NCBI RefSeq assembly: GCF_026625045.1
Contig: NZ_CP113089.1
Coordinates: 1,860,001-1,924,000, forward strand
Reading direction: 5' to 3'
DNA from: Microcella daejeonensis
GTDB lineage: Bacteria > Actinomycetota > Actinomycetes > Actinomycetales > Microbacteriaceae
DNA: 64,000 nucleotides
The notes below the pieces were generated by a model. The model searched no databases and was not told the DNA's origin. It saw nothing but the letters and a program-made list of their open reading frames with translations. A program made the translations under genes and the position numbers. The first letter of the stretch is position 1; every line of letters begins with the position of its first letter. Below are positions 10,910 through 20,278 of this stretch, one piece after another.

Positions 10910-13080
10910 CAGATGCCCTTCGGGTACTCGATGCGGAGGATGTGCACGGGCTCGGTGAACGCGTCGAGGCGCACGTAGTTGTGCTCGCCCCAGCGGTAGT
11001 GTTCCCCGGTGATGAGGTCCTTCACGTCGAAGGTCGCTCCCTCGGGCAGGCCGAGCGCGGCGAGGTCGAGGTGCACCGTCGTCTCGCGCACCGAGTGCGG
11101 GTCGACGTTGGCGACGACGATGATGCCGTCGGTGCGACCCGAGCGCACGAAGCGCCCGGGGGTCACCTTCGAGTAGACGAGCACGGCGTCGTCGTCGCTC
11201 CAGTGCACCCGCAGGTTGCGCAGCTGGCGCAGCGCCGGGTGCTGCGAGCGGATGGTGTTGAGCGTCGTCAGGTACGGCGCGATCGAGCGGGCCTGGGTCG
11301 CGGCCGAGGCCCAGTCGCGCGCCTTGTACTCGTACTTCTCGTTGTCGATGTTCTCCTCGCTGCCGGGGCGCGCGACGTTCTCGATGAGCTCGTAGCCGGC
11401 GTACACCCCCCAGGTCGGGCTCGCCGTCGCGGCGATCGCGGCGCGCACCTTGTAGGCGGGAACGCCGCCGAACTGCAGGTACTCGGTGAGGATGTCGGGG
11501 GTGTTGACGAACAGGTTCGGTCGGAACCAGGCGCTCGTCTCCTGCGACAGCTCGGTGAGGTACTCCTCGAGCTCGACCTTCGTGTTGCGCCAGGTGAAGT
11601 ACGTGTACGACTGCTGGAACCCGGCACCGGCCAGCGACTGCATCATCGCGGGGCGGGTGAAGGCCTCGGCGAGGAACACGACGTCGGGCCGCTCGAGCGC
11701 GATCTCGTGCAGCAGCCACTCCCAGAAGTCGAGCGGCTTGGTGTGCGGGTTGTCGACGCGGAAGATCGTCACGCCCTGCGCGATCCAGTGCCGCACGATG
11801 CGCAGCACCTCGGCGCGGATCCCCTGCGGGTCGTTGTCGAAGTTCACCGGGTAGATGTCCTGGTACTTCTTCGGCGGGTTCTCCGCGTAGGCGATCGAGC
11901 CGTCGGGCAGCGTCGTGAACCATTCGGGATGCTCGCTCACCCACGGGTGATCGGGCGCGCACTGCAGCGCGAGGTCGATGGCCACCTCGATGCCGAGCTT
12001 CTTCGCCGCGCCGACGAAGGTGCGGAAGTCGTCGAGCGTGCCGAGGTCGGGGTGGATCGCGTCGTGCCCGCCCTCGCTCGAGCCGATCGCCCAGGGGCTG
12101 CCGGGATCGTTCGGGCCCGGGGTGAGGGTGTTGTTCGGCCCCTTGCGGTTCACGCGCCCGATCGGGTGGATGGGCGGCAGGTAGAGCACGTCGAAGCCCA
12201 TCTGCGCGACCGCCGGCAGGCGCCGGGCCGCGGTCGTGAAGGTGCCGCTGGCCCACGAGCCGTCCTTGCGCTGCACGGCGCCCTCGCTGCGGGGGAAGAA
12301 CTCGTACCAGCTGCCGACGCCGGCCCGGGCGCGCTCGACCCGGATGGCGAGCTGCTCGCTCTCGGTCTCCAGGCTGGTGAGGCGGTGCCGCGAGAGCGCG
12401 GCGGTCACCCGGGGGTCGTTCGCCGCGCCGAGGCGGGCCGCGGGGGTGCTCTTCGCCTTCATGATGGCGGTGCGGGCATCCCGCAGCACCTTCTGGTCGG
12501 GCGTGCCCTTCGCGAGCGCGGCGGCGCGCTCGAGCAGCTGCGCGCCGGCGAGGAGCATGACCTCGACGTCGACGTCGGCCTCGATCTTGACGGTCGCGTT
12601 GTGGTGCCAGGTCGCCCAGTCGTCGGTGTACGCGAGCACGTGCCAGTGCCAGGTGCCCTCGGCGTCGAGCTGCGCCTGGGCGTGCCAGCGGTCGCTGCCC
12701 TTCGCGCCGGGGGAGAGGGGGATGCTCTGCCGCGCGCCGTCCGGAGCGACGAGCACGAGGTCGGCCCCGAGCTTGTCGTGGCCCTCGCGGAACACCGTCG
12801 CGGCGAAGGGGACGACCTCGCCGACGACGGCCTTGCTCGGCCAGCGGTCCTCCGGCTGACGGGGGGAGAGGTGGCGGATCGGGATGCGGCCGATGCGCGC
12901 GGTGTAGGGCGCGGGCTCGGCCGCCGGGGCGGGGGTCGGAGCGGGGGCCGGGGCCGGGGCCGCGGGCGCTGCGGCGGGCGGAGCCGCTGGCGCGGCTGCG
13001 GCCGGCGGTGCTGCCGCGGGGGTCGCGCGCGGGGTGGTCGTCGACGTCGGACGGGGCGAGGGCTTCGGTTTCTGTGCCAC
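10909..13080 (-). CDS. glgE: Maltose-1-phosphate maltosyltransferase (GlgE)
   Basis: 723 residues. GH13 subfamily 3 features: nucleophile Asp443 in '[16 protein letters not shown]', acid Glu472 in 'FLAEAFTRP', and the '[10 protein letters not shown]' Asp. GlgE extends alpha-1,4-glucan from alpha-maltose-1-phosphate. Residues about 2-58 are an Ala/Pro-rich low-complexity extension before the domain-N start ([13 protein letters not shown]), longer than usual. GTG 13080 follows TACGGT by exactly 6 nt, which supports a leaderless mRNA and hence this start. No treS or pep2/mak gene, the usual source of maltose-1-phosphate, lies in the window. Confidence 0.95.
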
Positions 13081-13086
13081 GTCTCG

Positions 13087-13092
13087 ACCGTA
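13087..13092 (-). promoter_or_regulatory. -10 box of leaderless glgE
   Basis: TACGGT on the minus strand ends 6 nt before the GTG start codon of glgE; no Shine-Dalgarno lies between. Confidence 0.5.
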
Positions 13093-13210
13093 CTCCCCGG
13101 CCCGGTCGAGTTGGCGCCCGACATTGCGCCGGTTCCCAGCGGACGCCGCGCGGCGGGGTGAATCGATTTCAGGAAAACGGAATGTCTGTCGGCATTAGGG
13201 GGGACAAAAT

Positions 13211-13228
13211 GTACCCCGGCCGGGGTAC
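13211..13228. promoter_or_regulatory. Perfect 18-bp palindrome, candidate operator
   Basis: GTACCCCGGCCGGGGTAC is a perfect dyad in the 555-bp region between divergent glgE and glgP, about 130 bp upstream of the glgE start. Its size and place fit an operator for a dimeric regulator of the glycogen genes; no regulator can be named. Confidence 0.45.
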
Positions 13229-13340
13229 GCGAATAGGGGTCATCTCCGTGCGGGCGGGGTTGCGAGGTCGTACAGTCGTAGACGAGGGAGCACGAATCGC
13301 CCGGAACACCCGGTCCCGGCGGATTCTCCCCCCGAACGAG

Positions 13341-13466
13341 CACGACACCACCCGAAGGTGTTCGTGAATCAGGATCGAGCCCCGTGTCCCCCGCACGGCG
13401 TGCTCGATCCTGCTCGTCGTTAACGAGGCGATCGACCGGTCGGGGCCGTCCGAGCGGCCCCGACCG
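13341..13466. promoter_or_regulatory. Cluster of three hairpins upstream of glgP
   Basis: Three successive inverted repeats: 13341-13366 (CACGA-CACC with GGTG-TTCGTG, one bulge), 13371-13411 (AGGATCGAGC with GCTCGATCCT, perfect 10 bp) and 13437-13466 (CGGTCGGGGCCG with CGGCCCCGACCG, perfect 12 bp, 6-nt loop). They lie 170-295 bp upstream of glgP, where an untranslated leader or a terminator/attenuator could be. The remainder of the 13081-13635 intergenic region shows no gene. Confidence 0.5.
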
Positions 13467-13565
13467 CGATCGACCTCCCCGCCCCGCCGGAGCACCCGCG
13501 GAGGCGTCGTTCTGGAACCGTTCTCCGGCCCCGATGTGGAACCTCGGGAACGGGGAGCGGTCGCC

Positions 13566-13571
13566 TAGGCT
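13566..13571 (+). promoter_or_regulatory. Putative -10 box of glgP
   Basis: TAGGCT matches the TANNNT hexamer used by other genes here. It implies a leader of roughly 60 nt for glgP. No convincing -35 element is visible. Confidence 0.3.
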
Positions 13572-13635
13572 GTCTCCTCGTGGGCGTAGCCCGACCCGAT
13601 CCGCGCGACCCGGTCCGCATGAGGAGTGATGAGCT

Positions 13636-16188
13636 GTGAAGGCGATCCGCCGATTCACCGTCCGAACCGTTCTGCCCGAGCGCCTCGCCGCTGTCGGCGA
13701 CCTGGCCGCGAACCTGCGCTGGTCGTGGCACGAGCCGACCCGTCGACTCTTCGAGCGCGTCGACCCCGTGCGGTGGGAGGCCCTCGGCCACGACCCCATC
13801 GCCCTCCTCGGCGAGGTCGACCCCGCCCGCCTCGAGCAGCTCGCCGCCGATGAGCACTTCGTCGCCGACGCCGAGGCACTGCGCGCCGATCTGCACGCCT
13901 ACCTCGCCGAGCCCCGGTGGTACCAGGGGCTCGAGAACGCTCCGGCGCGCATCGCCTACTTCTCGCCCGAGTTCGGCATCGCGAGCGCGATCCCGCAGTA
14001 CTCGGGCGGTCTGGGCATCCTCGCCGGCGACCACCTGAAGAGCGCATCCGATCTCGGCGTGCCCCTCATCGGCGTCGGCCTCTTCTACCGGGCCGGCTAC
14101 TTCCGCCAGGCGATCGACCGCGACGGCTGGCAGAAGGAGACCTACCCCCTCATCGACCCCGACGGCCTGCCCATGCAGATGCTGCGCGAGCACGACGGCA
14201 CCGCCGTGCGCATCACCCTCGCGCTGCCGGGCGGCGACGCCATGCACGCCCGGGTCTGGCAGATGGCCGTCGGCCGGGTCGTGCTGCTGCTGCTCGACAC
14301 CGACATCCCCGAGAACTCCGACGCCCTGCGCGGCGTCACCGATCGCCTCTACGGCGGCGGCGGCGAGCACCGCCTGCTGCAGGAGCTGCTGCTCGGCATC
14401 GGCGGAGTGCGCGCCATCAAGAGCTACCTCGAGGTCTCGGGAACGCCCGCGCCCGAGGTCTTCCACACCAACGAGGGCCACGCCGGATTCCTCGGGCTCG
14501 AGCGCATCAGCGACCTCATCGCCGAGGGCCTGAGCTTCGACGAGGCGCTGCAGGTCGTGCGCGCCGGAACCCTCTTCACCACGCACACCCCTGTTCCCGC
14601 CGGCATCGACCGCTTCGAGAACGGGCTCATCGAGCGCTACTTCTCCACCGGTCTGCTGCCCGGCGTCGACGTGCACGACGTGCTCGGGCTCGGCCGCGAG
14701 GACTACGACGGCGGCGACCCGGGCGTCTTCAACATGGCGGTCATGGGCCTGCGCCTCGCGCAGCGCGCCAACGGCGTCTCGCAGCTGCACGGCGACGTCT
14801 CGCGGGGCATGTTCGGCCAGCTGTGGCCGGGCTTCGACCAGGCCGACGTGCCGATCACCTCCGTCACGAACGGCGTGCACGCCCCCACCTGGACCGACCC
14901 GCTCATGGTGCGCCTCGTGCACGAGAAGCTCGGCACCTACGAGACGAGCACCGCCGACTGGGCGAGCGACGCGATCAGCGACGAGGAGCTGTGGTTCGTG
15001 CGCCGCTCGATGCGCGAGCAGCTCGTCACCGACGCGCGGGCCCGCGTAGCGGCCGCCTGGAGCGAGGAGAACGGCTCCGTCGCCCCGCCGAGCTGGATGA
15101 ACGAGCTGCTCGACCCCGACGTGCTCACCATCGGCTTCGCGCGGCGCGTGCCGACCTACAAGCGGCTCACCCTCATGCTGCACGACGAGGCCCGCCTGCG
15201 CGCCCTGCTCACCGACCCCGAGCGCCCCGTGCAGCTCGTGATCGCCGGCAAGTCGCACCCCGCCGACGACGGCGGCAAGGCCCTCATCCAGAAGCTCGTG
15301 CAGTTCTCGCAGGACCCGGAGCTGCGCCGCCGCATCGTGTTCCTGCCGAACTACGACATCGCCATGGCGCGCCTGCTCTACCCGGGCACCGACATCTGGC
15401 TGAACAACCCGCTGCGCCCGCTCGAGGCCTGCGGCACCTCCGGCATGAAGGCGGCCCTCAACGGCTCGCTCAACCTCTCCATCCTCGACGGCTGGTGGAA
15501 CGAGTACTACGACGCCGAGAACGGCTGGGCCATCCCCACTGCCGACTCCGCGGGCGACGACGCCGAGCGCGACATGCTCGAGGCGAACGCCATGTACGAC
15601 CTCATCGAGCACCAGATCGCGCCGCGCTTCTACGACCGCGACGCCGACGGCCTGCCGCGCCGCTGGCTGCAGAACATCCGCCACACGCTGTCGACGCTCT
15701 CGCCCGAGCTCTCGGCCGACCGCATGGTCGCCGAGTACGTGCAGCGGCTCTACATGCCGGCGGCGGATGCCCAGCGCACGATCATCGCCGACCACCACGC
15801 CCCCGCCCGCGAGCTCTCGGCCTGGAAGTCGCGCGTGCGCGCCGGCTGGTCGTCGCTCTCCGTCGCGCACGTGGAGTCGGGCGGCGTCGAGTCGCCGCAG
15901 CTCGGCGACGCGCTGCACGTGCGGGCGCACATCGACCTCGGCTCGCTCGAGCCCGACGACGTGAGCGTCGACGTGGTCTTCGGCCGCGCCGACGAGGGCG
16001 ACGACCTCGCCGACGTGCGCACGCAGGCCCTGCAGCTCGTGAGCCACGAGATCGGGCAGCCGGCGACCTTCGCGGGCACCGTGCCGCTGGAGCGCTCCGG
16101 CTCGTTCGGGTACAACGTGCGGGTGACCCCGCGGCACGCCCTGCTCGCGAACCCGGCCGAGCTCGGACTCGTCGCGGTCGCCCACTAG
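13636..16188 (+). CDS. glgP: Alpha-glucan phosphorylase
   Basis: 850 residues, GT35 family of the actinobacterial type (N-terminal DUF3417-like segment 'LRWSWHEPTRRLF'). It phosphorolyses alpha-1,4-glucan to glucose-1-phosphate using PLP. The PLP lysine is Lys605 in 'ACGTSGMKAALNGSLNLS'; 'FSPEFGIASAIPQYSGGLG' is the typical N-terminal substrate motif. GTG 13636 is preceded by GAGGAG. It diverges from glgE, so synthesis (glgE-glgB) and breakdown (glgP) are driven from one shared intergenic region. Confidence 0.95.
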   Translation: MKAIRRFTVRTVLPERLAAVGDLAANLRWSWHEPTRRLFERVDPVRWEALGHDPIALLGEVDPARLEQLAADEHFVADAEALRADLHAYLAEPRWYQGLENAPARIAYFSPEFGIASAIPQYSGGLGILAGDHLKSASDLGVPLIGVGLFYRAGYFRQAIDRDGWQKETYPLIDPDGLPMQMLREHDGTAVRITLALPGGDAMHARVWQMAVGRVVLLLLDTDIPENSDALRGVTDRLYGGGGEHRLLQELLLGIGGVRAIKSYLEVSGTPAPEVFHTNEGHAGFLGLERISDLIAEGLSFDEALQVVRAGTLFTTHTPVPAGIDRFENGLIERYFSTGLLPGVDVHDVLGLGREDYDGGDPGVFNMAVMGLRLAQRANGVSQLHGDVSRGMFGQLWPGFDQADVPITSVTNGVHAPTWTDPLMVRLVHEKLGTYETSTADWASDAISDEELWFVRRSMREQLVTDARARVAAAWSEENGSVAPPSWMNELLDPDVLTIGFARRVPTYKRLTLMLHDEARLRALLTDPERPVQLVIAGKSHPADDGGKALIQKLVQFSQDPELRRRIVFLPNYDIAMARLLYPGTDIWLNNPLRPLEACGTSGMKAALNGSLNLSILDGWWNEYYDAENGWAIPTADSAGDDAERDMLEANAMYDLIEHQIAPRFYDRDADGLPRRWLQNIRHTLSTLSPELSADRMVAEYVQRLYMPAADAQRTIIADHHAPARELSAWKSRVRAGWSSLSVAHVESGGVESPQLGDALHVRAHIDLGSLEPDDVSVDVVFGRADEGDDLADVRTQALQLVSHEIGQPATFAGTVPLERSGSFGYNVRVTPRHALLANPAELGLVAVAH

Positions 16189-16265
16189 CGCCGGGCATCC
16201 CGCCGGGGCGTGCCGGGCCCGGTCTGCCCGCGCGGCCGCCGGATCGCGGGTCCGCTGGCAGAGTC

Positions 16266-16352
16266 GGCACGAATTCAGGCCGTGCTCGGCGCGCCGTCGA
16301 CGCGCGGTGCTCGACGCGCCTGTCCGCGGGCAGCGATGCCTGAATTCGTGCC
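16266..16352. repeat. 87-bp nested palindromic element, copy A
   Basis: Perfect 15-bp outer inverted arms GGCACGAATTCAGGC (16266-16280) and its complement (16338-16352). The inner stem pairs 16288-16296 with 16312-16320 with one mismatch. It has the same length and architecture as copies B (17361) and C (22762). It lies between the convergent ends of glgP and the DUF559 nuclease gene and could also act as a terminator. The rest of 16189-16405 shows nothing else. Confidence 0.85.
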
Positions 16353-16405
16353 AACTGCACGGGCCGGATCGTCGATCGTGAGGGCTCGCGAACCCGGCGG
16401 TCCTG

Positions 16406-17254
16406 TTACCGGAGGTGGTCGCCGCGGGAGACCGCGGCCAGCACGGCGGCGACGACCCGGTCGAGGTGGTTCACGATCTGGTCGTAGTCGAAGCGCAGGC
16501 AGCGGTAGCCGGCGAGGCTGAGGTCGAGGTCGCGACGCCGGTCGGCTGCGCGGCCCGAGGCGATGTCGTGGAACTCGCGGCTGTCGATCTCGACGACGAG
16601 CCGCTCACCGATGAGGAAGTCGACGCGACCGACCCCCGGGATCAGCTTCTGCCGGGAGACCGACGGCAGCAGCTGCCGGATCGCGAGCCAGAACATCGTC
16701 TCGGTGCCGCTCTCGCAGACCCCGTCGATGCCGGCGGTTCCGGCGGGATGCCCGGCGCGGCGCAGTGCGTCCCGCTCGAGCGGCGCATGGTGCAGCGCCG
16801 AGTCGAGCGAGGCCAGGTACCAGGGCTCCGGCACGCACCGCCGGTAGTCGGAGAGGGCGTCGCTCACCGTCGCCACGAGTCGCTCGTGCTCATCGGGTCG
16901 GCGCGTCCAATGCACGATGGCGGTGCTGCCCGCCGACCGCCGACGACGGCTGTCGCGCTCGTCGCGCAACCGCGAGCCCGGATGCACCACACGCGCATGG
17001 ATCTCCGGGTGGTCGAGGGCCCACACCCCGTGCTGCCGGAGCGCATGACCGCACGTCAGGGACCCCCCGACCCTGACGGCCATGAGGATCACGGGGTCGA
17101 GGTCCGGGCGCACGAACCACCCCTGACGAGCACGTCGAAGAACGCCCCCCTCGATGAGGCGCTCGCGTGCGCGGCGCCCGAACCCCTCGTCGATCAGCTC
17201 GTGCGTGGCGATCGCCCCGCCCCGGGCATCCAGGAGTCGGTGGACATGGTGCAT
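16406..17254 (-). CDS. DUF559/Vsr-like endonuclease-domain protein with AbiEi-type N-terminus
   Basis: 282 residues from ATG 17254. The N-terminal winged-helix-like part ('LLDARGGAIATHELIDEGF...RRARQGWFV') resembles the AbiEi antitoxin-type domain common in these proteins. The C-terminal domain has the PD-(D/E)XK/Vsr-like core: Glu in GTETMFW, Asp212 in VGRVDFLIG, Glu222-x-Asp224 in VVEIDS with a following His, and 'RRRDLDLSLAGYRCLRF'. A GTG at 17365 would add 37 residues, but it falls inside the arm of element B, so 17254 is preferred. The gene is bracketed by copies A and B of the palindromic element. Family members are numerous in Microbacteriaceae and have no proven role. Confidence 0.85.
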   Translation of the reverse strand: MHHVHRLLDARGGAIATHELIDEGFGRRARERLIEGGVLRRARQGWFVRPDLDPVILMAVRVGGSLTCGHALRQHGVWALDHPEIHARVVHPGSRLRDERDSRRRRSAGSTAIVHWTRRPDEHERLVATVSDALSDYRRCVPEPWYLASLDSALHHAPLERDALRRAGHPAGTAGIDGVCESGTETMFWLAIRQLLPSVSRQKLIPGVGRVDFLIGERLVVEIDSREFHDIASGRAADRRRDLDLSLAGYRCLRFDYDQIVNHLDRVVAAVLAAVSRGDHLR

Positions 17255-17360
17255 GGGCGCAGGGTCGCGGACGACGCGAGCCGGGTACCGAGCACCCCGG
17301 CTTCCGGGGGATACCTCCGCTTCGATCACCACTGGGGAGGAGGGTTCGGGTCGCCTGTCC

Positions 17361-17447
17361 GACACAAATTCAGGCGAGCCCCGGCGTGGCGGGACCGATG
17401 AGTGGGCAACACGCCGGATGCGGCCCGCGCATGCCTGAATTTGTGCC
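17361..17447. repeat. 87-bp nested palindromic element, copy B
   Basis: Outer arms GACACAAATTCAGGC (17361-17375) and GCCTGAATTTGTGCC (17433-17447) match at 14 of 15 positions. The inner stem is CCGGCGTG (17381-17388) with CACGCCGG (17410-17417). It lies just upstream of the DUF559 nuclease gene and downstream of ybaK, in the same orientation as copy A. Confidence 0.85.
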
Positions 17448-17518
17448 AGAGCGCGGTCGCCGGTGCCGGGCGGAGCCGGGTGGTGCCGTGCGCCCGGAGC
17501 GCGGCCCCGCAGCGCGGC

Positions 17519-18013
17519 TCAGCGGGCGATGTCGGCGAGCCGCGCGCCCGTGACGGCGACGAGGTCGGCGGGCGCGAGCTCGAGGTCGAAGCCGCGCCGG
17601 CCGCCCGAGACGAGCACGGTGGGCCAGAGCAGGGCCGACTCGTCGAGCCAGGTGGGCAGCGCCGTGCGCTGGCCGATGGGCGAGATGCCGCCGACGACGT
17701 ATCCGGTGCGGCGCTCGGCGAGGGCCGGGTCGGCCATGGCGGCGCGGCGACCGCCGGCGGCCGCGGCCAGCGACTTGAGGTCGAGCAGGCACGAGACGGG
17801 CACGATGCCGACCACGAGCGAGCCGTCGACGTCGGCGAGGAGGGTCTTGAAGACGCGATCCGGCTCGACGCCGAGGGCGGCGGCGGCCTCGAGGCCGTAG
17901 CTCGCCGCGCCCGGCTCGTGCGTGTAGGGGCGGGGCGTGTACGGGATGCCCGCCGACGCCAGCGCGACGGTCGCCGGGGTCGCGGGGCCGGCCGAGGGGC
18001 GCGGCTTAGGCAT
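17519..18013 (-). CDS. ybaK: Cys-tRNA(Pro) deacylase, YbaK/EbsC family
   Basis: 164 residues from ATG 18013. The YbaK fold signature is seen: the catalytic-type lysine in 'RVFKTLLADVDG', 'GYVVGGISPIGQRTALPTWLDES' and the C-terminal 'GGRRGFDLELAPADLV'. The enzyme hydrolyses Cys mischarged onto tRNA(Pro) and sometimes other misacylated tRNAs. The start overlaps the end of glgX by eight bases, so it is co-transcribed and probably coupled; a functional link with glycogen is not evident. An upstream ATG (18037) would lengthen the overlap. Confidence 0.9.
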   Translation of the reverse strand: MPKPRPSAGPATPATVALASAGIPYTPRPYTHEPGAASYGLEAAAALGVEPDRVFKTLLADVDGSLVVGIVPVSCLLDLKSLAAAAGGRRAAMADPALAERRTGYVVGGISPIGQRTALPTWLDESALLWPTVLVSGGRRGFDLELAPADLVAVTGARLADIAR

Positions 18014-20204
18014 TCCGGTCGGGCTCGGGCCGGGCATCCATCGCCGGGTCGTCGGAGGGCGCGGCGACCCCCTCGTCCGAATCGTCAGGCGACGGAGCGG
18101 ACGTAGCCGACGACGCGGCCGGCGCCGAGGGCGGTGAGGCCGGCGACGGCACCTGGTCGCCGTGCGCGCGGAACAGCAGCATCGACGTCGGCCCGACGGT
18201 GAGCATCTCGCCGGGCTCGTGCTCGAGCGCGAGCTGCGAGATGTCGTCGTGCGAGCTGTCCCACAGCAGGGTGTAGCCGGTGACGCCGACGTGGGCGGGC
18301 AGGCGCACCGAGGTCGGCTCCTCGAGCCCGTGCACGACGAGCAGGATGCGGTTGAAGTGCTCGAACTCGGGGGTGGAGGCGGCGAGGTACTGCAGGGTGC
18401 GCTCGGCGGGCGAGTCCCAGTCGTCCATCGTCATGGCCCGGCCGTCCTTGTTGTACCAGTCCATCTGGGTGGCGCTCGGGATGGTCTCGCCCCAGCGCCC
18501 GTACCGCACGGGTCGCAGCGCCGGGTTGTCGCACCGCAGCTGCAGCAGGCGCCGGGTGACCCGCAACAGGTCCTCCTGCCAGCCGGAGCGGTCCCACGAC
18601 AGCCACGTGAGCTCGCTGTCGTGGCAGTACGCGTTGTTGTTGCCGCGCTGGCTGCGGCCGAACTCGTCGCCCGCGGTGATCATGGGCATGCCGGCGCTGA
18701 GCAGCAGGGTGCCGAGCAGGTTGCGCATGGCCCGGCGGCGGTCGGCGGTGATGACGGGGTCGTCGGTGGGGCCCTCGAGGCCGAAGTTGTACGAGCGGTT
18801 GTTGTCGGTGCCGTCGCGGTTGTCCTCGCCGTTGCCGATGTTGTGCTTCGAGTCGTAGGCGGTGAGGTCGGCGAGGGTGAAGCCGTCGTGGGCGGTGACG
18901 AAGTTGACGCTCGCGAGGGGCCCGCGGTCGGCGGCGAAGACGTGCGCGCTGCCGGTCATGCGGCGGGCGAGCGAGCCGATGCCCTCGGCGGCGGCGCCGT
19001 GGCGGCGCGAGGCGGCGGTGTCGCTGAGCCAGAAGGTGCGCGCGCGGTCGCGGAATCCGTCGTTCCACTCCCGGTAGCCGTCGGGGAAGTTGCCGACCTG
19101 CCAGCCGCCCAGCCCGACGTCCCACGGCTCGGCGATCATGAGCGAGTCGGCGAGCACGGGGTCGGCGAGGATGGCGGCGAGGAGCGGGTGCTCCGGGTCG
19201 AAGTGGGCGCGGGCATCCCGACCGATCGTCGCCATGAGGTCGAAGCGGAACCCGTCGATCTGCACCTCCTCGGCCCAGTAGCGCAGCGAGTCGAGCAGCA
19301 GGCGCTGGGCGGCGGAAAGCGAGAAGTCGACGGTGTTGCCGCACCCGGTGGTGTCGATGTACTCGCCCTCGCGGGTCTGGCGGTAGTACGAGGCGGCGTC
19401 GATGCCGCGCAGGCTCGAGGTCGGCCCGGTCGGCCCCTCCTCGGCGGTGTGGTTGTAGACGACGTCCATGACGACCTGGATGCCCGCCTCATGCAGCAGG
19501 CGCACCATGCCCTTGACCTCCCGCAGCACGGCCCCGGTTCCGCCGTTCTGGGCGCCGCGCGTGGCGTACTGCGCGTGCGGCGTGAAGAAGTTGAGGGTGT
19601 TGTAGCCCCAGTAATTGGTGAGGCCCTGCTTGAGCAGCCGCTGCTCGCTGATGCTCTGGTGGATGGGCAGCAGCTCGACGGTCGTGACCCCGAGATCCTT
19701 CAGGTAGGCGATCGTCGTGGGGTGCGCGAGGCCCGCGTAGGTGCCCCTCAGCTCGTCGGGCATGTCGGGGGCGAGCTTGGTGAGGCCCTTGACGTGCGCC
19801 TCGTAGAGCACGACGTGGTCGAGCGGGATGCGCGGCTTCTGCACCCCGCCCCAGTCGAAGTCGTCGTGCTGCACGTAGCCGCGCCAGTCGCCTCCGGTGG
19901 TGCGGGCGAGCCCGCGGGCGTAGGGGTCGATGAGGTGCCGCTCGGGATCGAAGGCGTGCGTCGGCCCGCTCGGCCCGTCGACCCGCACGGAGTAGCGGGT
20001 TCCCGGCACGAGGGCGGCGTGCTCGACCTGCCAGACGCCGTGCTCGTCGCGGGCCATGGGCACGCGCTCGGCCATCCACGCCGGGTCGTCGGGGCTGAAC
20101 AGGCACAGCTCCATGGCGGTCGCGTGCTCGCTCCACACCCGCAGCCGCCCGCCCCGCGCAGTCGCGGTCACTCCGAGGTGACCCAGCGGGTCGGTCGTCG
20201 CCAT
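18006..20204 (-). CDS. glgX: Glycogen debranching enzyme GlgX/TreX (isoamylase type)
   Basis: 732 residues. An N-terminal CBM48 domain (about 10-120) precedes the GH13 subfamily 11 barrel with nucleophile Asp322 in 'GFRFDLMATIGRD', acid Glu in LMIAEPWDVG and third Asp in 'FVTAHDGFTLADL'. It removes alpha-1,6 branches left after GlgP action. The last about 45 residues are a Ser/Pro/Asp-rich low-complexity tail. ATG 20204 is preceded at 6 nt by TACTCT, consistent with a leaderless transcript. No treY/treZ partners are present in the window. Confidence 0.95.
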   Translation of the reverse strand: MATTDPLGHLGVTATARGGRLRVWSEHATAMELCLFSPDDPAWMAERVPMARDEHGVWQVEHAALVPGTRYSVRVDGPSGPTHAFDPERHLIDPYARGLARTTGGDWRGYVQHDDFDWGGVQKPRIPLDHVVLYEAHVKGLTKLAPDMPDELRGTYAGLAHPTTIAYLKDLGVTTVELLPIHQSISEQRLLKQGLTNYWGYNTLNFFTPHAQYATRGAQNGGTGAVLREVKGMVRLLHEAGIQVVMDVVYNHTAEEGPTGPTSSLRGIDAASYYRQTREGEYIDTTGCGNTVDFSLSAAQRLLLDSLRYWAEEVQIDGFRFDLMATIGRDARAHFDPEHPLLAAILADPVLADSLMIAEPWDVGLGGWQVGNFPDGYREWNDGFRDRARTFWLSDTAASRRHGAAAEGIGSLARRMTGSAHVFAADRGPLASVNFVTAHDGFTLADLTAYDSKHNIGNGEDNRDGTDNNRSYNFGLEGPTDDPVITADRRRAMRNLLGTLLLSAGMPMITAGDEFGRSQRGNNNAYCHDSELTWLSWDRSGWQEDLLRVTRRLLQLRCDNPALRPVRYGRWGETIPSATQMDWYNKDGRAMTMDDWDSPAERTLQYLAASTPEFEHFNRILLVVHGLEEPTSVRLPAHVGVTGYTLLWDSSHDDISQLALEHEPGEMLTVGPTSMLLFRAHGDQVPSPASPPSAPAASSATSAPSPDDSDEGVAAPSDDPAMDARPEPDRNA

Positions 20205-20210
20205 GGATTT

Positions 20211-20216
20211 AGAGTA
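20211..20216 (-). promoter_or_regulatory. -10 box of leaderless glgX
   Basis: TACTCT on the minus strand ends 6 nt before the glgX ATG with no ribosome-binding site between. Confidence 0.5.
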
Positions 20217-20278
20217 GGTCAGCGCGACCGTGCGTCCGCCGCGCCTCGCGTCGCGTCGTTCGAAGGGGGTGGATGCCG

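Noticed and set aside
16266..16352. Palindromic element A as an ordinary intrinsic terminator
   Set aside because: The same 87-bp length, arms and inner pairing recur at two other sites with different gene orientations, which a terminator does not explain.
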